Positions 10,042 through 18,717 of a stretch of DNA of 43,836 nucleotides are shown here, piece by piece. The translations under genes were made by a program, and so were the position numbers. The DNA lies in the NCBI RefSeq assembly GCF_027000115.1, contig NZ_JALTON010000044.1, positions 1-43,836 on the forward strand, in the 5' to 3' direction. The DNA comes from Thiohalobacter sp. GTDB lineage: Bacteria > Pseudomonadota > Gammaproteobacteria > Thiohalobacterales > Thiohalobacteraceae. A model generated the notes under the pieces. It did no database searches. It saw nothing but the letters and a program-made list of their open reading frames with translations, and was not told the origin of the DNA. Position 1 is the stretch's first letter. The number at the start of each line of letters is the position of its first letter.

Positions 10042-11442
10042 ATGCTTCCCGTGATCGCCCTGGTAGGGCGCCCCAATGTCGGCAAGTCCACGCTGTTCAA
10101 CCGGCTCACCCGCAGCCGGGATGCGCTGGTGGCCGACCTGCCCGGACTGACCCGCGACCGCAAGTACGGCGAGGGCCGGCTGGGCGAGCGTCCCTATCTG
10201 GTGGTGGACACCGGCGGTCTCAGTGGTGACGAGGAAGGCATCGATGCGCTGATGGCGCAACAGTCGTGGCAGGCGGTGGAAGAGGCCGATGCCATCGTCT
10301 TCCTGGTCGACGCCCGCGACGGGCTCACCGCCGCCGACGAGGAGATCGCCGCGCGCCTGCGCCGAAGCCACAAGCCCGTGTTCCTGGCCGTCAACAAGGT
10401 CGACGGCCTCGACGAGCGGGTGGTGGATGCGGAATTTCACGCCCTCGGCCTTGGCCAGCCGCTCCGGCTCTCCGCCGCCCATGGCCAGGGTGTCCGCGTC
10501 CTGATCGACACCATGCTCGAGGCCGTGCCGGCCACCGAGGCCGAAACAGAGGCGCGGCGCGAGGAAGACCGGCGCATCCGCATCGCCTTCATCGGTCGCC
10601 CCAACGTCGGCAAGTCCACGCTGCTCAATCGCATCATCGGCGAGGAGCGGGTGGTGGCATACGACCAGCCGGGCACCACGCGCGATGCCATCTTCGTGCC
10701 CTTCGAGCGCGACGGGCAGGCCTACACCCTGATCGATACCGCCGGGGTGCGGCGCCGCGCGCGTGTCCACGAGGCAGTGGAGAAGTTCAGCGTCATCAAG
10801 GCGCTGCAGGCCATGGAGGTGGCGCATGTCACAGTGCTGGTGCTGGACGCGCGTGCCGGCATCGGCGACCAGGACGCCACGCTGGCCGGGCTCGCCGCGG
10901 AGGCCGGGCGGGCGCTGGTGGTGGCGGTGAACAAGTGGGATGGCCTGTCGCCCGAACAGCGTGACCGCGTGCGTGCCGACATCGAACGCAAGCTGCCCTT
11001 TCTCGGTTTTGCCGAGCTGCACTTCATTTCTGCACTGCACGGGACCGGCGTGGGCGATCTGTTCGATGCCGTGAAGCGCGCCTACCGTTCCGCGACCGTG
11101 GATCTTTCCACCTCGGAGCTGACCCGACTGCTGGAGCAGGCCGTGACCGAGCACCAGCCGCCGCTGGTACGGGGCCGGCGCATCAAGTTGCGCTATGCGC
11201 ACCAGGGTGGCCAGAATCCGCCATTGATCGTGATTCACGGCAACCAGACCGAGCGGGTGCCCGATGCCTACCGCCGCTACCTGGTGAACTTCTTTCGCCA
11301 GCGCCTGAAACTGGTCGGTACGCCGGTGCGGGTCGAATTCCGCAGTGGCGAGAATCCCTACGAGGGCAAGCGCAACAGGCTCACGCCGCGGCAGATGCGC
11401 AAGCGCAAGCGGCTGGTCAGGCACGTCAAGCGCGGTCGCTGA
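10042..11442 (+). CDS. der: Der (EngA) double-GTPase ribosome assembly factor
   Basis: A 466-residue GTPase for 50S subunit maturation, with two tandem Era-like G domains and a C-terminal KH-like domain. The first G domain has [12 protein letters not shown] (residues about 8-19), DTGG and NKVD; the second has [16 protein letters not shown] and NKWD. The basic C-terminus ([18 protein letters not shown]) is typical. It ends the collinear housekeeping block; the next 110 nt contain no gene. Confidence 0.97.
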   Translation: MLPVIALVGRPNVGKSTLFNRLTRSRDALVADLPGLTRDRKYGEGRLGERPYLVVDTGGLSGDEEGIDALMAQQSWQAVEEADAIVFLVDARDGLTAADEEIAARLRRSHKPVFLAVNKVDGLDERVVDAEFHALGLGQPLRLSAAHGQGVRVLIDTMLEAVPATEAETEARREEDRRIRIAFIGRPNVGKSTLLNRIIGEERVVAYDQPGTTRDAIFVPFERDGQAYTLIDTAGVRRRARVHEAVEKFSVIKALQAMEVAHVTVLVLDARAGIGDQDATLAGLAAEAGRALVVAVNKWDGLSPEQRDRVRADIERKLPFLGFAELHFISALHGTGVGDLFDAVKRAYRSATVDLSTSELTRLLEQAVTEHQPPLVRGRRIKLRYAHQGGQNPPLIVIHGNQTERVPDAYRRYLVNFFRQRLKLVGTPVRVEFRSGENPYEGKRNRLTPRQMRKRKRLVRHVKRGR

Positions 11443-11552
11443 GGGCAGGAGAACCAAGCCTGGTCCCGGTCAAGAACTAAGGCGGTGGGTCCGCCAGATA
11501 ATGGCACACGGGTCGTTGCCGGGCGCATCTTCCATGGGACAGGGGGTGATAC

Positions 11553-11984
11553 ATGTCAGCCGAAAGACCGCCGTTTCATCTCGCCTTCCCGGTCACGGAT
11601 CTGGTCGCCACCCGTGCCTTCATGGTTGAAGTGCTGGGCTGTGGCGTGGGCCGGGAATCGGAGCGCTGGATCGACTTCGACTTTCACGGGCACCAGGTGA
11701 CCGCGCACCTGGTCGATGCCGCCGAGGACGCGCCGGCGATCAACCCGGTGTCGGGCCATGCCATCCCGGTGCGTCACTTCGGCCTGGTGCTGGCCTGGGA
11801 TGCCTGGCGGGCACTGGTCGCACGACTGCGCGCGGCGGGCGTGCCCTTCGCGGTGGAACCGCATATCCGTTTTCCGGGCGAAGCGGGCGAGCAGGCAACA
11901 CTGTTCGTGGTCGAGCCGGGCGGCGGCAACGCTATCGAGTTCAAGGCGTTTCGGGATCCGCGGCGCCTGTTCGCACGGGAGTAG
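11553..11984 (+). CDS. VOC-superfamily (glyoxalase/dioxygenase fold) protein
   Basis: A 143-residue single-module vicinal-oxygen-chelate protein. The start [29 protein letters not shown] is the usual first beta-alpha-beta unit. HLAFPVTDL supplies one candidate metal ligand, RHFGLVLAW a second, and GNAIEFKAF the terminal glutamate position. Related proteins are annotated glyoxalase, bleomycin resistance or dioxygenase-like; substrate cannot be assigned. It is 3 nt upstream of a methyltransferase gene, so the two are probably one transcript. Confidence 0.85.
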   Translation: MSAERPPFHLAFPVTDLVATRAFMVEVLGCGVGRESERWIDFDFHGHQVTAHLVDAAEDAPAINPVSGHAIPVRHFGLVLAWDAWRALVARLRAAGVPFAVEPHIRFPGEAGEQATLFVVEPGGGNAIEFKAFRDPRRLFARE

Positions 11985-11987
11985 ACC

Positions 11988-12602
11988 ATGGATCGAAGGC
12001 AGCACTGGGAGCAGGTCTACCAAAACAAGACGCCGGAATCGGTCTCCTGGTTCCAGCCCGATCCGGTGCTGTCGCGTCAGCTCATCGAGGCCACCGGTGT
12101 CGGAACGAATGACGCCATCATCGATGTCGGTGGCGGCGCTTCGCGACTGGTGGACTGCCTGCTGGAGGCGGGCTACCGGGATGTGAGTGTGCTCGACATT
12201 GCCCCGTCCGCGCTGGCCCACGCGCAGCAGCGACTCGGTGAGGCCGCCGAGGCCGTCACCTGGATCGAGGCCGACATCACCCGCTTCGTGCCGCCGAAGC
12301 GCTACGCATTGTGGCACGATCGCGCCGCGTTCCACTTTCTCACGGATGCGCAGGACCGCGAACGCTACCGGGAAGCCCTGTTCGAGGGGCTTGCGCCCGA
12401 AGGACACCTGATCATTGCGGCCTTTGCCCTCGACGGGCCGATACGCTGCAGCGGACTGGACATCGTGCGTTACGACAGCAAGGGTCTGCAGAGCATACTG
12501 GGTCCTACGTTTCGCTTGCGTGACAGTGTTCAAGAAATCCATTGCACGCCGAGCGGTGGTGAACAGAAATTCGGCTACCACTGGTTTCAGCGCATTTCCT
12601 GA
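11988..12602 (+). CDS. Class I SAM-dependent methyltransferase
   Basis: A 204-residue Rossmann-fold methyltransferase. The SAM-binding motif I is AIIDVGGGASRLVDCLLEAG (about residues 43-62); the acidic end of strand 2 is VSVLDIAPSAL, and the motif around WIEADIT is the adenine-binding acidic position. LWHDRAAFHFLTD is a block shared by a widespread bacterial family of unknown small-molecule substrate, sometimes misannotated as trans-aconitate or thiopurine methyltransferase. It follows the VOC gene by 3 nt. No substrate can be deduced. Confidence 0.88.
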   Translation: MDRRQHWEQVYQNKTPESVSWFQPDPVLSRQLIEATGVGTNDAIIDVGGGASRLVDCLLEAGYRDVSVLDIAPSALAHAQQRLGEAAEAVTWIEADITRFVPPKRYALWHDRAAFHFLTDAQDRERYREALFEGLAPEGHLIIAAFALDGPIRCSGLDIVRYDSKGLQSILGPTFRLRDSVQEIHCTPSGGEQKFGYHWFQRIS

Positions 12603-12721
12603 AGCAGTCGTCACGGAGTCTGTGACGCGACTCTCGAAGATTCCGGCAACGCCGGCCGAAGCCTGAGAGCAGGGCGCGGAGTCACCGCGCCATTCCCTCA
12701 CGGATTCGGCAGGAGTTGTCC

Positions 12722-14482
12722 ATGACCCGCAGAGCCTTCCTTCCTTCGCTCGTTTCGCTTTCCATCCTCGCCGCGCTTGGCGCGCCGCCTGCGGTGCAGG
12801 CCGATGCGCCCGAGAAGGGCTACGCCCGCCTGCTGATCACGGTCAAGCCCGGTGTACATCGAGGACAGTTGTTCACCGAGATGCACAAGCATGGTGCCAG
12901 CGAGGAGGCCGTGATCGAACGCCTGCGCATGCGGCTGGCCAGGGTCCCTGAACACCGTGCGCAACGCATCCTTGAACGCCTGAAGCGACATCACCTCATC
13001 GAACACATCGAGATCGACCGGTCGGCGCAGCTGGCGGCGACCATCCCCGACGATCCGCGCTACGGCGACGAGTGGCATCTGCAGAAGATCGGGGCGGCCT
13101 CGGCCTGGGATGCCTCGCTGGGCAATGGCGTGGTGGTGGCGGTGCTCGACACCGGCGTCAATGACGCCCACGAGGACCTGGTGGGCAAGGTGCTGCCGGG
13201 CTGGAACTCGGCCGACGGCAGCGGCGACTACAGTGACATCCAGGGACATGGTACCCTGGTTGCGGGGGTTATCGCCGCCGCCAGCAACAACAGCCGCGGC
13301 GTTGCGTCCCTGGCCTGGAATGCGCAGATCCTCCCCGTGCGCGTGACCAATCGCAGCGATGGCATGGCCTATGTCAGCGACATCGCCCGGGCCATCACCT
13401 GGGCCGCGGACCAGGGCGCGGACATCGCCAACATCAGCTACGACGTGGCCGGCAGCCCGGCAGTCATGGACGCGGCGGCCTACATGCGCAGCAAGGGCGG
13501 GCTGGTGGTGGTTGCCGCCGGCAACACGGGTTCCGATCCCGGTTTCTCGCCCAGCCCGGACCTGCTGGTGGTCTCGGCCACCAACAGCGGCGACAGCCTG
13601 ACCAGCTGGTCCAGCTACGGCAATTACGTGGATCTGTCCGCGCCGGGCGCGAGCATCCTGACCACCGCGCGCGGTGGCGGTTACAAGGCCGTGTCCGGCA
13701 CCTCCTTTGCCAGTCCCATGGCTGCCGGGCTGGCGGCGCTGCTGCGCGCCATCAATCCGGCCTATACGCCGGCCGAGCTGGAGGCGCTGCTGATGAATTC
13801 GGCAGTGGATCTCGGCGCTGCGGGCACCGACCCGCTCTACGGCGCCGGGCGCATCGATGCCTCGGGTGCCGTTCAGCTGGCCCTGGCGCAGGCGCCGGGT
13901 GACAGCGAGCCGCCCGTGATCCAGGACATGCAGCCGGTTTCGGGTGCGGTGGTCAGCGGCAGCGCCGTGACCGTTCTGGTGGACGCCAGCGACAACGAGG
14001 ATGTCGCTTCAGTGGAACTGCTTGTCAACGGCAGCTCGTATGCCACCGATTACCAGGCACCCTATGAATTCAGCTGGGATTCGACCAGGGTCGCCGACGG
14101 TGCGGTGACCCTGGAGGCGCGGGTCAGCGATGCTGCCGGCAATGTCGCCACGGTGCAGCGTCAGGTCACGGTGGCCAACGCTGGTGCGGATACGGTCGCC
14201 CCCACGGTGAGCCTGCGCAGCCCGGTCGAGGGTGCCGAACTCAGCGGCCGGGTACGGCTGCGGGCACGCGGTTTCGATGATGTCGCCGTGGTGCGCATGG
14301 AGGCCTGGATCGACGGCAAACTGCACTGCAGCAAGGCACGTACCCGGCTGGCCTGCGCCTGGAAGACGCAGTTCACCAGTCCGGGGCTGCACGATGTGAC
14401 GGTCGTCGCCTACGACGCCGCCGGCAATCGCGGTGAGACCAGCGTGCAGGTGAATGTGGTCGCGACTACCGCGAGCAACTGA
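12722..14482 (+). CDS. Exported subtilisin-like S8 serine protease with two Ig-like domains
   Basis: A 586-residue secreted peptidase. The N-terminus MTRRAFLPSLVSLS fits a Tat motif (T-R-R-x-F-L) with a hydrophobic stretch ending AVQA, though Sec export is possible. A propeptide-like region precedes the catalytic domain, whose triad is D143 (VLDTGVND), H176 (GHGTLVAG) and S328 (GTSFASPMAAG). Two Big-type Ig-like repeats follow from about residue 395 to the end, each with the DAAGN signature (VSDAAGNVATVQ, AYDAAGNRGETS). The ATG at 12722 follows AGGAG with 6-nt spacing. It is convergent with the next gene, 6 nt apart. The target is unknown. Confidence 0.92.
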   Translation: MTRRAFLPSLVSLSILAALGAPPAVQADAPEKGYARLLITVKPGVHRGQLFTEMHKHGASEEAVIERLRMRLARVPEHRAQRILERLKRHHLIEHIEIDRSAQLAATIPDDPRYGDEWHLQKIGAASAWDASLGNGVVVAVLDTGVNDAHEDLVGKVLPGWNSADGSGDYSDIQGHGTLVAGVIAAASNNSRGVASLAWNAQILPVRVTNRSDGMAYVSDIARAITWAADQGADIANISYDVAGSPAVMDAAAYMRSKGGLVVVAAGNTGSDPGFSPSPDLLVVSATNSGDSLTSWSSYGNYVDLSAPGASILTTARGGGYKAVSGTSFASPMAAGLAALLRAINPAYTPAELEALLMNSAVDLGAAGTDPLYGAGRIDASGAVQLALAQAPGDSEPPVIQDMQPVSGAVVSGSAVTVLVDASDNEDVASVELLVNGSSYATDYQAPYEFSWDSTRVADGAVTLEARVSDAAGNVATVQRQVTVANAGADTVAPTVSLRSPVEGAELSGRVRLRARGFDDVAVVRMEAWIDGKLHCSKARTRLACAWKTQFTSPGLHDVTVVAYDAAGNRGETSVQVNVVATTASN

Positions 14483-14488
14483 GGTGAA

Positions 14489-14968
14489 TCAGACCGGCTG
14501 GGCCCAGGCCTGGCCGGCCTTGCGCCGGTCCGGCAGGCTGCGCCGGTCCCGGGCCGAGCCGAAGCGCAGGGCGTGGCGGCGGTCCGGCATGCGCCGGCGC
14601 GGCGTGGGGCCGCGGCGTTCGAGCAGGCCGCGATAGGTGCACAGGCAACGCGCCGCATCGCAGCCGGCGACAGGCAGCGCCGGTGCCTGGTCGAGCGGAT
14701 AGGCGCGGTTTTCGTGCATGAGAATGGCGCTGCAACAGACCGAGTCGGGCGGGGTGTGGATGCGCACGCCCCAGTACAGCCCGCTTTCCATCAGGGTCTG
14801 CAGCGGCTTGCGCGGTTCCACGTCGATCGATGCTGTCGCGCGTCGACGCAGGCGCCAGCGGCGAAAAACCTCGCCCGCCCGGCGCCAGGGCCGCCAGCGC
14901 ATGAGCAGCAGGCCGGCCAGTGCCGCCACCAGGATCAGTCCCCATTCGGTCTGGTTCAGCCCCGGCAT
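14489..14968 (-). CDS. Hypothetical single-helix membrane protein with Cys cluster
   Basis: A 159-residue protein I do not recognise. The ATG at 14968 (MPGLNQTEWGLILVAAL) has GGAGGGGGA upstream on this strand, so it is preferred over an in-frame start at 15004. One transmembrane helix at about residues 8-23 is followed by a strongly basic cytoplasmic segment. A central region holds five cysteines, including a CC pair and AGCDAARCLCTY, which could bind metal. The C-terminus has repeated DRR motifs (MPDRRHAL, ARDRRSLPDRRK). Confidence 0.6.
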   Translation of the reverse strand: MPGLNQTEWGLILVAALAGLLLMRWRPWRRAGEVFRRWRLRRRATASIDVEPRKPLQTLMESGLYWGVRIHTPPDSVCCSAILMHENRAYPLDQAPALPVAGCDAARCLCTYRGLLERRGPTPRRRMPDRRHALRFGSARDRRSLPDRRKAGQAWAQPV

Positions 14969-15137
14969 ACTTTCCCCCTCCGAATCCTTGTTGTTTTTTC
15001 TCATTCTAGCAGTCTCGGCGGCCCCGGCCAGTTCCCTCGGGGTGAGGGGAGAAACTCAGGCAGAATCAGTCGGGTAGTCCTTGATGTGCAGGCGGGGCCA
15101 AGCGCCTGGGCCGGCCAGGCGCGCGGCAGGGTGGCGG

Positions 15138-15153
15138 CTTGACCTGCGTCAAG
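15138..15153 (+). promoter_or_regulatory. FNR/DNR-type palindromic box upstream of a small membrane protein
   Basis: CTTGAC-CTGC-GTCAAG is a perfect dyad with the spacing of CRP/FNR-family sites (TTGAT-N4-ATCAA consensus). Its centre is at 15145.5; a class II position (-41.5) would put the start of transcription near 15187, with a weak -10 (CACACT, 15174-15179) correctly placed and a leader of about 32 nt before the gene at 15219. The factor (FNR, ANR or DNR) cannot be decided from sequence. Confidence 0.6.
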
Positions 15154-15218
15154 GATGTGGCGCGCCGGACTGGCACACTGCTTCCAGAGGCTCACAAACC
15201 CACTACAGGAGGTCATCC

Positions 15219-15464
15219 ATGAATCGGCAGCAGACGGCACAGTGCGGCTGGCACCGTTTCTTCCAGGTCAATGTTGTGCTCGGCCTGACCTTGTTCGCGG
15301 CCATGGTCTATGCCATCGCCACCGGTGACTACGCCACCATCGCCGAGCGCCGCGAGGCGGAGTCGGTGTTCAATGTCTTCTCCATCGGCGGTCTCGTCTA
15401 CGCCGCGACCTTTTTCGCAGTGGACTTCTTCCTGCGGCCGCTGGTCTGCGATCGCCAGTCCTGA
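15219..15464 (+). CDS. Small two-helix inner-membrane protein
   Basis: An 81-residue protein with two predicted transmembrane helices (about residues 18-35, VNVVLGLTLFAAMVYAIA, and 53-70, SIGGLVYAATFFAVDFFL) joined by a charged loop. A perfect AGGAGGT ribosome-binding site precedes the ATG at 15219. I do not recognise the family. The FNR-type box 66-81 nt upstream suggests induction by oxygen limitation or NO, so a role in respiration or nitrogen-oxide metabolism is possible but not shown. Confidence 0.7.
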   Translation: MNRQQTAQCGWHRFFQVNVVLGLTLFAAMVYAIATGDYATIAERREAESVFNVFSIGGLVYAATFFAVDFFLRPLVCDRQS

Positions 15465-15474
15465 ATCTGGCCCG

Positions 15475-15539
15475 CATGTTTCACCAGGGCGGAAGCGGGC
15501 GGCAGGCCAGCCATCATCCGCAGCCCCTGGTGAAACATG
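15475..15539. repeat. 15-bp perfect inverted repeat between convergent genes
   Basis: CATGTTTCACCAGGG (15475-15489) is repeated inverted as CCCTGGTGAAACATG (15525-15539), with a 35-nt loop. It starts 10 nt after the stop of the small membrane protein and ends 12 nt before the stop of the convergent ABC permease. A bidirectional transcription barrier is the simplest reading, though no U-run follows and the loop is long for an intrinsic terminator. Confidence 0.6.
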
Positions 15540-15551
15540 TGGGCAAGCCGG

Positions 15552-18038
15552 TCACCGCTGCCCGCCCAGCAGGTGCAGTGGCGGGTGGCGCACCACCCGG
15601 CGGCCGGTCAGCAGCCCCAGCGCGAGGGTGAGCAGGACGCCGGCCGCCGGGATCAGCAGCCAAGGGAGGGGGCGCAGCCGCGGCGCCAGGTCCAGGCCAC
15701 GGGCGTAGACAAGCGCCAGCAGCAGTTCGCTGCCCACGGCCGCCAGGCCGCCGGCGATCAGGCCCAGCAGCAGGAACTCCCACAACTGCCAGGCACGGAT
15801 GCGCGCGCGGGTGGCGCCGAAGCTGCGCAGCAGGGCGCCGGTGCGCAGACGCGCATCCAGCGTGGCCAGTGTCACCGCCGCCAGCACCAGCAGGCCGGCG
15901 GCGAGCACGAACAGCAGCAGCACCGTCATCGCCGCCAGGGCATGGTCCAGCAGACCCTGCACCTGCGCAATCATGCGATCCACCTCCAGCAGGGTGACAT
16001 TGGGGAAGGCGGCCACCAGCGGTCCCAGCAGATGCTTGTTCCCGGGTTCGATGCGAAAGGCGGTGAGCCAGGTCTGCGGCAAGCCGTCGAGCACGCCCGG
16101 CGGAAAGATCATGTAGAAGTTCGGCCGGAAGGATTCCCAGTCCACTTCCCGGATGCTGGTGACGGTCGCCGTGAGCTGGCGGCCGCCAATGGTGAAGGTG
16201 AGCCGGTCACCGAGCCCGATGCCCAGCCGGTGCGCCAGCCGTGATTCCACCGAGACCTCCGCTGTGTCAGCGCTACCGAACCAGCGGCCGGCGACGAGCC
16301 GGTTGCCTTCCGGCAGATGGTCCTGCCAGGTGAGATTCAGCTCCCGGCGCAGCGCCTCGTCGTTGCCTTCCTCCTTGGTTACCGCCGCGCGCATGGGTTG
16401 ACCGTTGCGCGCCACCAGCCGGCCGCGCACGATCGGATACAGGCCGCTGTGAGCGATGCCTGCGGCGGCCAGTTGCTGCGCGAAGGGCTCGACCTGGTGG
16501 TCGAGGAGGTTGAGTGCGAAGTGATTCGGTGCGTCCGGCGGCAGTCGGGTCTGCCAGTCGCGAATCAGGTCGGCACGCAGCACCAGTGCCAGCGCCAGCA
16601 CCAGCAGGGTGAGGGTGAAGCCCAGCAGCTGGGCGCTGGTCAACCAGGGCTGGCTGACCAGGCCACGGCGGGCCAGCCGGGGCGCGAAGCCCGCCGGCCA
16701 GGGCGCGCGGGCGAGCAGCGCCAGCAGGCCGCGGATCGCGGCCAGGCCGAGCAGGGCCGCCGCGGTCAGGCCGCCCAGCAGCAGGGCCGCGAGCCGGACA
16801 TCCCCGAGCTGCGCCAGCAGCAGGCCGGCGACCAGCGCCAGTGCGCTGCCGCGGGTCAGCCAGGCATTCACCGGCGTCGGGGTCAGCTCGCGATCGAGTA
16901 CCCGCAGTGCCGGCGTGCGCGGCAGGCTGAGCAGGGGCGGCAGCGCGAAGGCCAGCAGCATCAGCGGTGCCAGCAGCAGGGCGAACAGCAACCGCCCGGC
17001 GGACAGCTCGGCCGGTGCCTGCGGAATGCGTTCGCCCAGCCAGGCGAACAGCCCCGCCTGCAGGCCCCAGCCCAGCAGGCAGCCGAGCATGCCCGCCGCC
17101 AGCCCCAGCATCAGGTATTGCAGCAGGAACAGGCGCAGGATGCGGCGTGCCGGGTGGCCGAAGCAGCGGATCAGTGCCGCGCCGTCCAGGTGCCGGCGGG
17201 CATGGCGGCGGGCGGCCAGGCCGATGGCGACGCCGGCCAGGGCCACCGTCGCCAGGCTGGCCAGGCTCAGGAAGCCCTCGGCTCGCTGCAGGGCATCGCC
17301 GACCAGGGGACGGCCGCTGCGCACGTCGACCAGCGTCTGTCCCGGCGCGAGCTGCGGCGTCAGCCAGGCCTTCCAGGCCTCGAGCGCCGGCCGCGGGCCC
17401 GCGACGAAGTGGCGCCAGTGCACACGGCTGCCGGGCTGCACCACGCGGGTCGCGGGCAGGTCGTCGAGGTGCATCAGGAGGCGTGGCGACATGTTGAAGA
17501 AGTCGCCCGACCGGCTCGGCTCGTGGCCGAGAAAGGCGACCACGCGCAGGGTCGCGGCCCCCACCTGCAGCGCATCGCCGATGCCGACGCCGAGCAGGCT
17601 GCCCAGCCGGGCCTCGATCCAGACCGTGCCCGGCCGTGGCGGTGTCGCCGGGCGGTCCTCGCCATGGGGCGTTGCTGCGCTGCGCGATTCGCCGCGCAGG
17701 GGAAAGGCGTCGTCGACGGCACGCACGCTGGCGAGCTGGAAGGCCTCGCCCGTGCTGACCACGCTGGCGAATTCCAGCGTGGCCGACCGCGCCAGACCGA
17801 GCGCCGTCGCCCGCTGCAGCCAGTCCTCGGGGACCGGCGTCGGGCTGCGCAGCACCAGGTCGGCCCCCAGCAGCTCCGTGCCCTGCAGCGACAGCCCCCG
17901 CTGCAGGCGATCGGCGGCGAGCCCGATCAGCAGGGTCACCGCCACGGCCAGCACCAGGCTGGCGGCGAGCAGTTGCAGCTCGCCGGCACGCGCATCGCGC
18001 GCCAGCCAGCGCAGGGCCAGTCTTGCGTCGCTGCGCAC
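15552..18038 (-). CDS. ybbP: YbbP-type FtsX-family ABC transporter permease
   Basis: An 828-residue membrane protein with the MacB/FtsX architecture: an N-terminal transmembrane helix, a large periplasmic domain, a cluster of helices in the middle (around LARRHARRHLDGAALIRCFG), a second periplasmic domain and three C-terminal helices with a second FtsX signature (LDARLRTGALLRSFGATRARI). The start is GTG at 18038, 4 nt after the stop of the ATPase gene, so the pair is one operon. YbbA/YbbP-like systems are thought to extract or export lipophilic substrates; the substrate is not known. Confidence 0.88.
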   Translation of the reverse strand: MRSDARLALRWLARDARAGELQLLAASLVLAVAVTLLIGLAADRLQRGLSLQGTELLGADLVLRSPTPVPEDWLQRATALGLARSATLEFASVVSTGEAFQLASVRAVDDAFPLRGESRSAATPHGEDRPATPPRPGTVWIEARLGSLLGVGIGDALQVGAATLRVVAFLGHEPSRSGDFFNMSPRLLMHLDDLPATRVVQPGSRVHWRHFVAGPRPALEAWKAWLTPQLAPGQTLVDVRSGRPLVGDALQRAEGFLSLASLATVALAGVAIGLAARRHARRHLDGAALIRCFGHPARRILRLFLLQYLMLGLAAGMLGCLLGWGLQAGLFAWLGERIPQAPAELSAGRLLFALLLAPLMLLAFALPPLLSLPRTPALRVLDRELTPTPVNAWLTRGSALALVAGLLLAQLGDVRLAALLLGGLTAAALLGLAAIRGLLALLARAPWPAGFAPRLARRGLVSQPWLTSAQLLGFTLTLLVLALALVLRADLIRDWQTRLPPDAPNHFALNLLDHQVEPFAQQLAAAGIAHSGLYPIVRGRLVARNGQPMRAAVTKEEGNDEALRRELNLTWQDHLPEGNRLVAGRWFGSADTAEVSVESRLAHRLGIGLGDRLTFTIGGRQLTATVTSIREVDWESFRPNFYMIFPPGVLDGLPQTWLTAFRIEPGNKHLLGPLVAAFPNVTLLEVDRMIAQVQGLLDHALAAMTVLLLFVLAAGLLVLAAVTLATLDARLRTGALLRSFGATRARIRAWQLWEFLLLGLIAGGLAAVGSELLLALVYARGLDLAPRLRPLPWLLIPAAGVLLTLALGLLTGRRVVRHPPLHLLGGQR

Positions 18039-18042
18039 GGCC

Positions 18043-18717
18043 TCAGGCCACCAGCCGGCCGCCGTCGAGTGCCAGTTGCCGATCGCAGGCCGCGGCCAGC
18101 CGCGCGTCGTGGGTGACCAGCATCAGGGTGGTGCCGCGGTCGCGGTTCAGCGCCAGCAGCAGGTCGGCGATGCGCTGCCCGGTGGCGGTGTCCAGGTTGC
18201 CGGTGGGCTCGTCGGCGAACAGGATGGCGGGTTCCAGTACGAAGGCGCGGGCGACGGCTACCCGCTGCTGTTCGCCGCCGGACAACTGGTGCGGGTAATG
18301 GGCCGCGCGCGCCGCGAGTCCGACCCGGTCCAGCCAGTCGCGCGCCACCGCCCCGGCATCGCGGCGGTCCAGCAGTTCCAGAGGCAGCAGCACGTTTTCC
18401 AGCGCGGTCAGATTGGGCAGGAGCTGGAAGGACTGGAACACGAAGCCCACCCGTCCCAGCCGTACCGCGGCGCGGCCGTCCTCGTCCAGCGCCGTGATAT
18501 GCTGGCCGTCCAGTACCACCGAGCCGCTGCTGGGCACGTCGAGCCCGGCCAGCAGACCGAGCAGGGTGGACTTGCCGGAGCCCGACGGCCCGACCACGGC
18601 GCAGCTCTCGCCGCGATTCACGGCCAGGCTGATGTCGTCGAGTATGGTGAGTTCGCCGTCGGGGGTGGATACCCGCTTGCCGAGTCGATCCGCGGAGATC
18701 AGGATGTCGTCCTTCAT
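18043..18717 (-). CDS. ybbA: YbbA-type ABC transporter ATPase
   Basis: A 224-residue LolD/MacB-like ATPase. It shows Walker A GPSGSGKST (about residues 43-51), Q-loop FVFQSFQLLP, signature LSGGEQQR, Walker B ILFADEPTGNLD and H-loop LVTHD. It pairs with the downstream permease. The ATG at 18717 (MKDDILISADRLGK) overlaps the divergent tesA ATG in a shared CATG. An in-frame start at 18780 would add 21 residues lying wholly inside tesA on the other strand and without family similarity that I recognise. Confidence 0.92.
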   Translation of the reverse strand: MKDDILISADRLGKRVSTPDGELTILDDISLAVNRGESCAVVGPSGSGKSTLLGLLAGLDVPSSGSVVLDGQHITALDEDGRAAVRLGRVGFVFQSFQLLPNLTALENVLLPLELLDRRDAGAVARDWLDRVGLAARAAHYPHQLSGGEQQRVAVARAFVLEPAILFADEPTGNLDTATGQRIADLLLALNRDRGTTLMLVTHDARLAAACDRQLALDGGRLVA

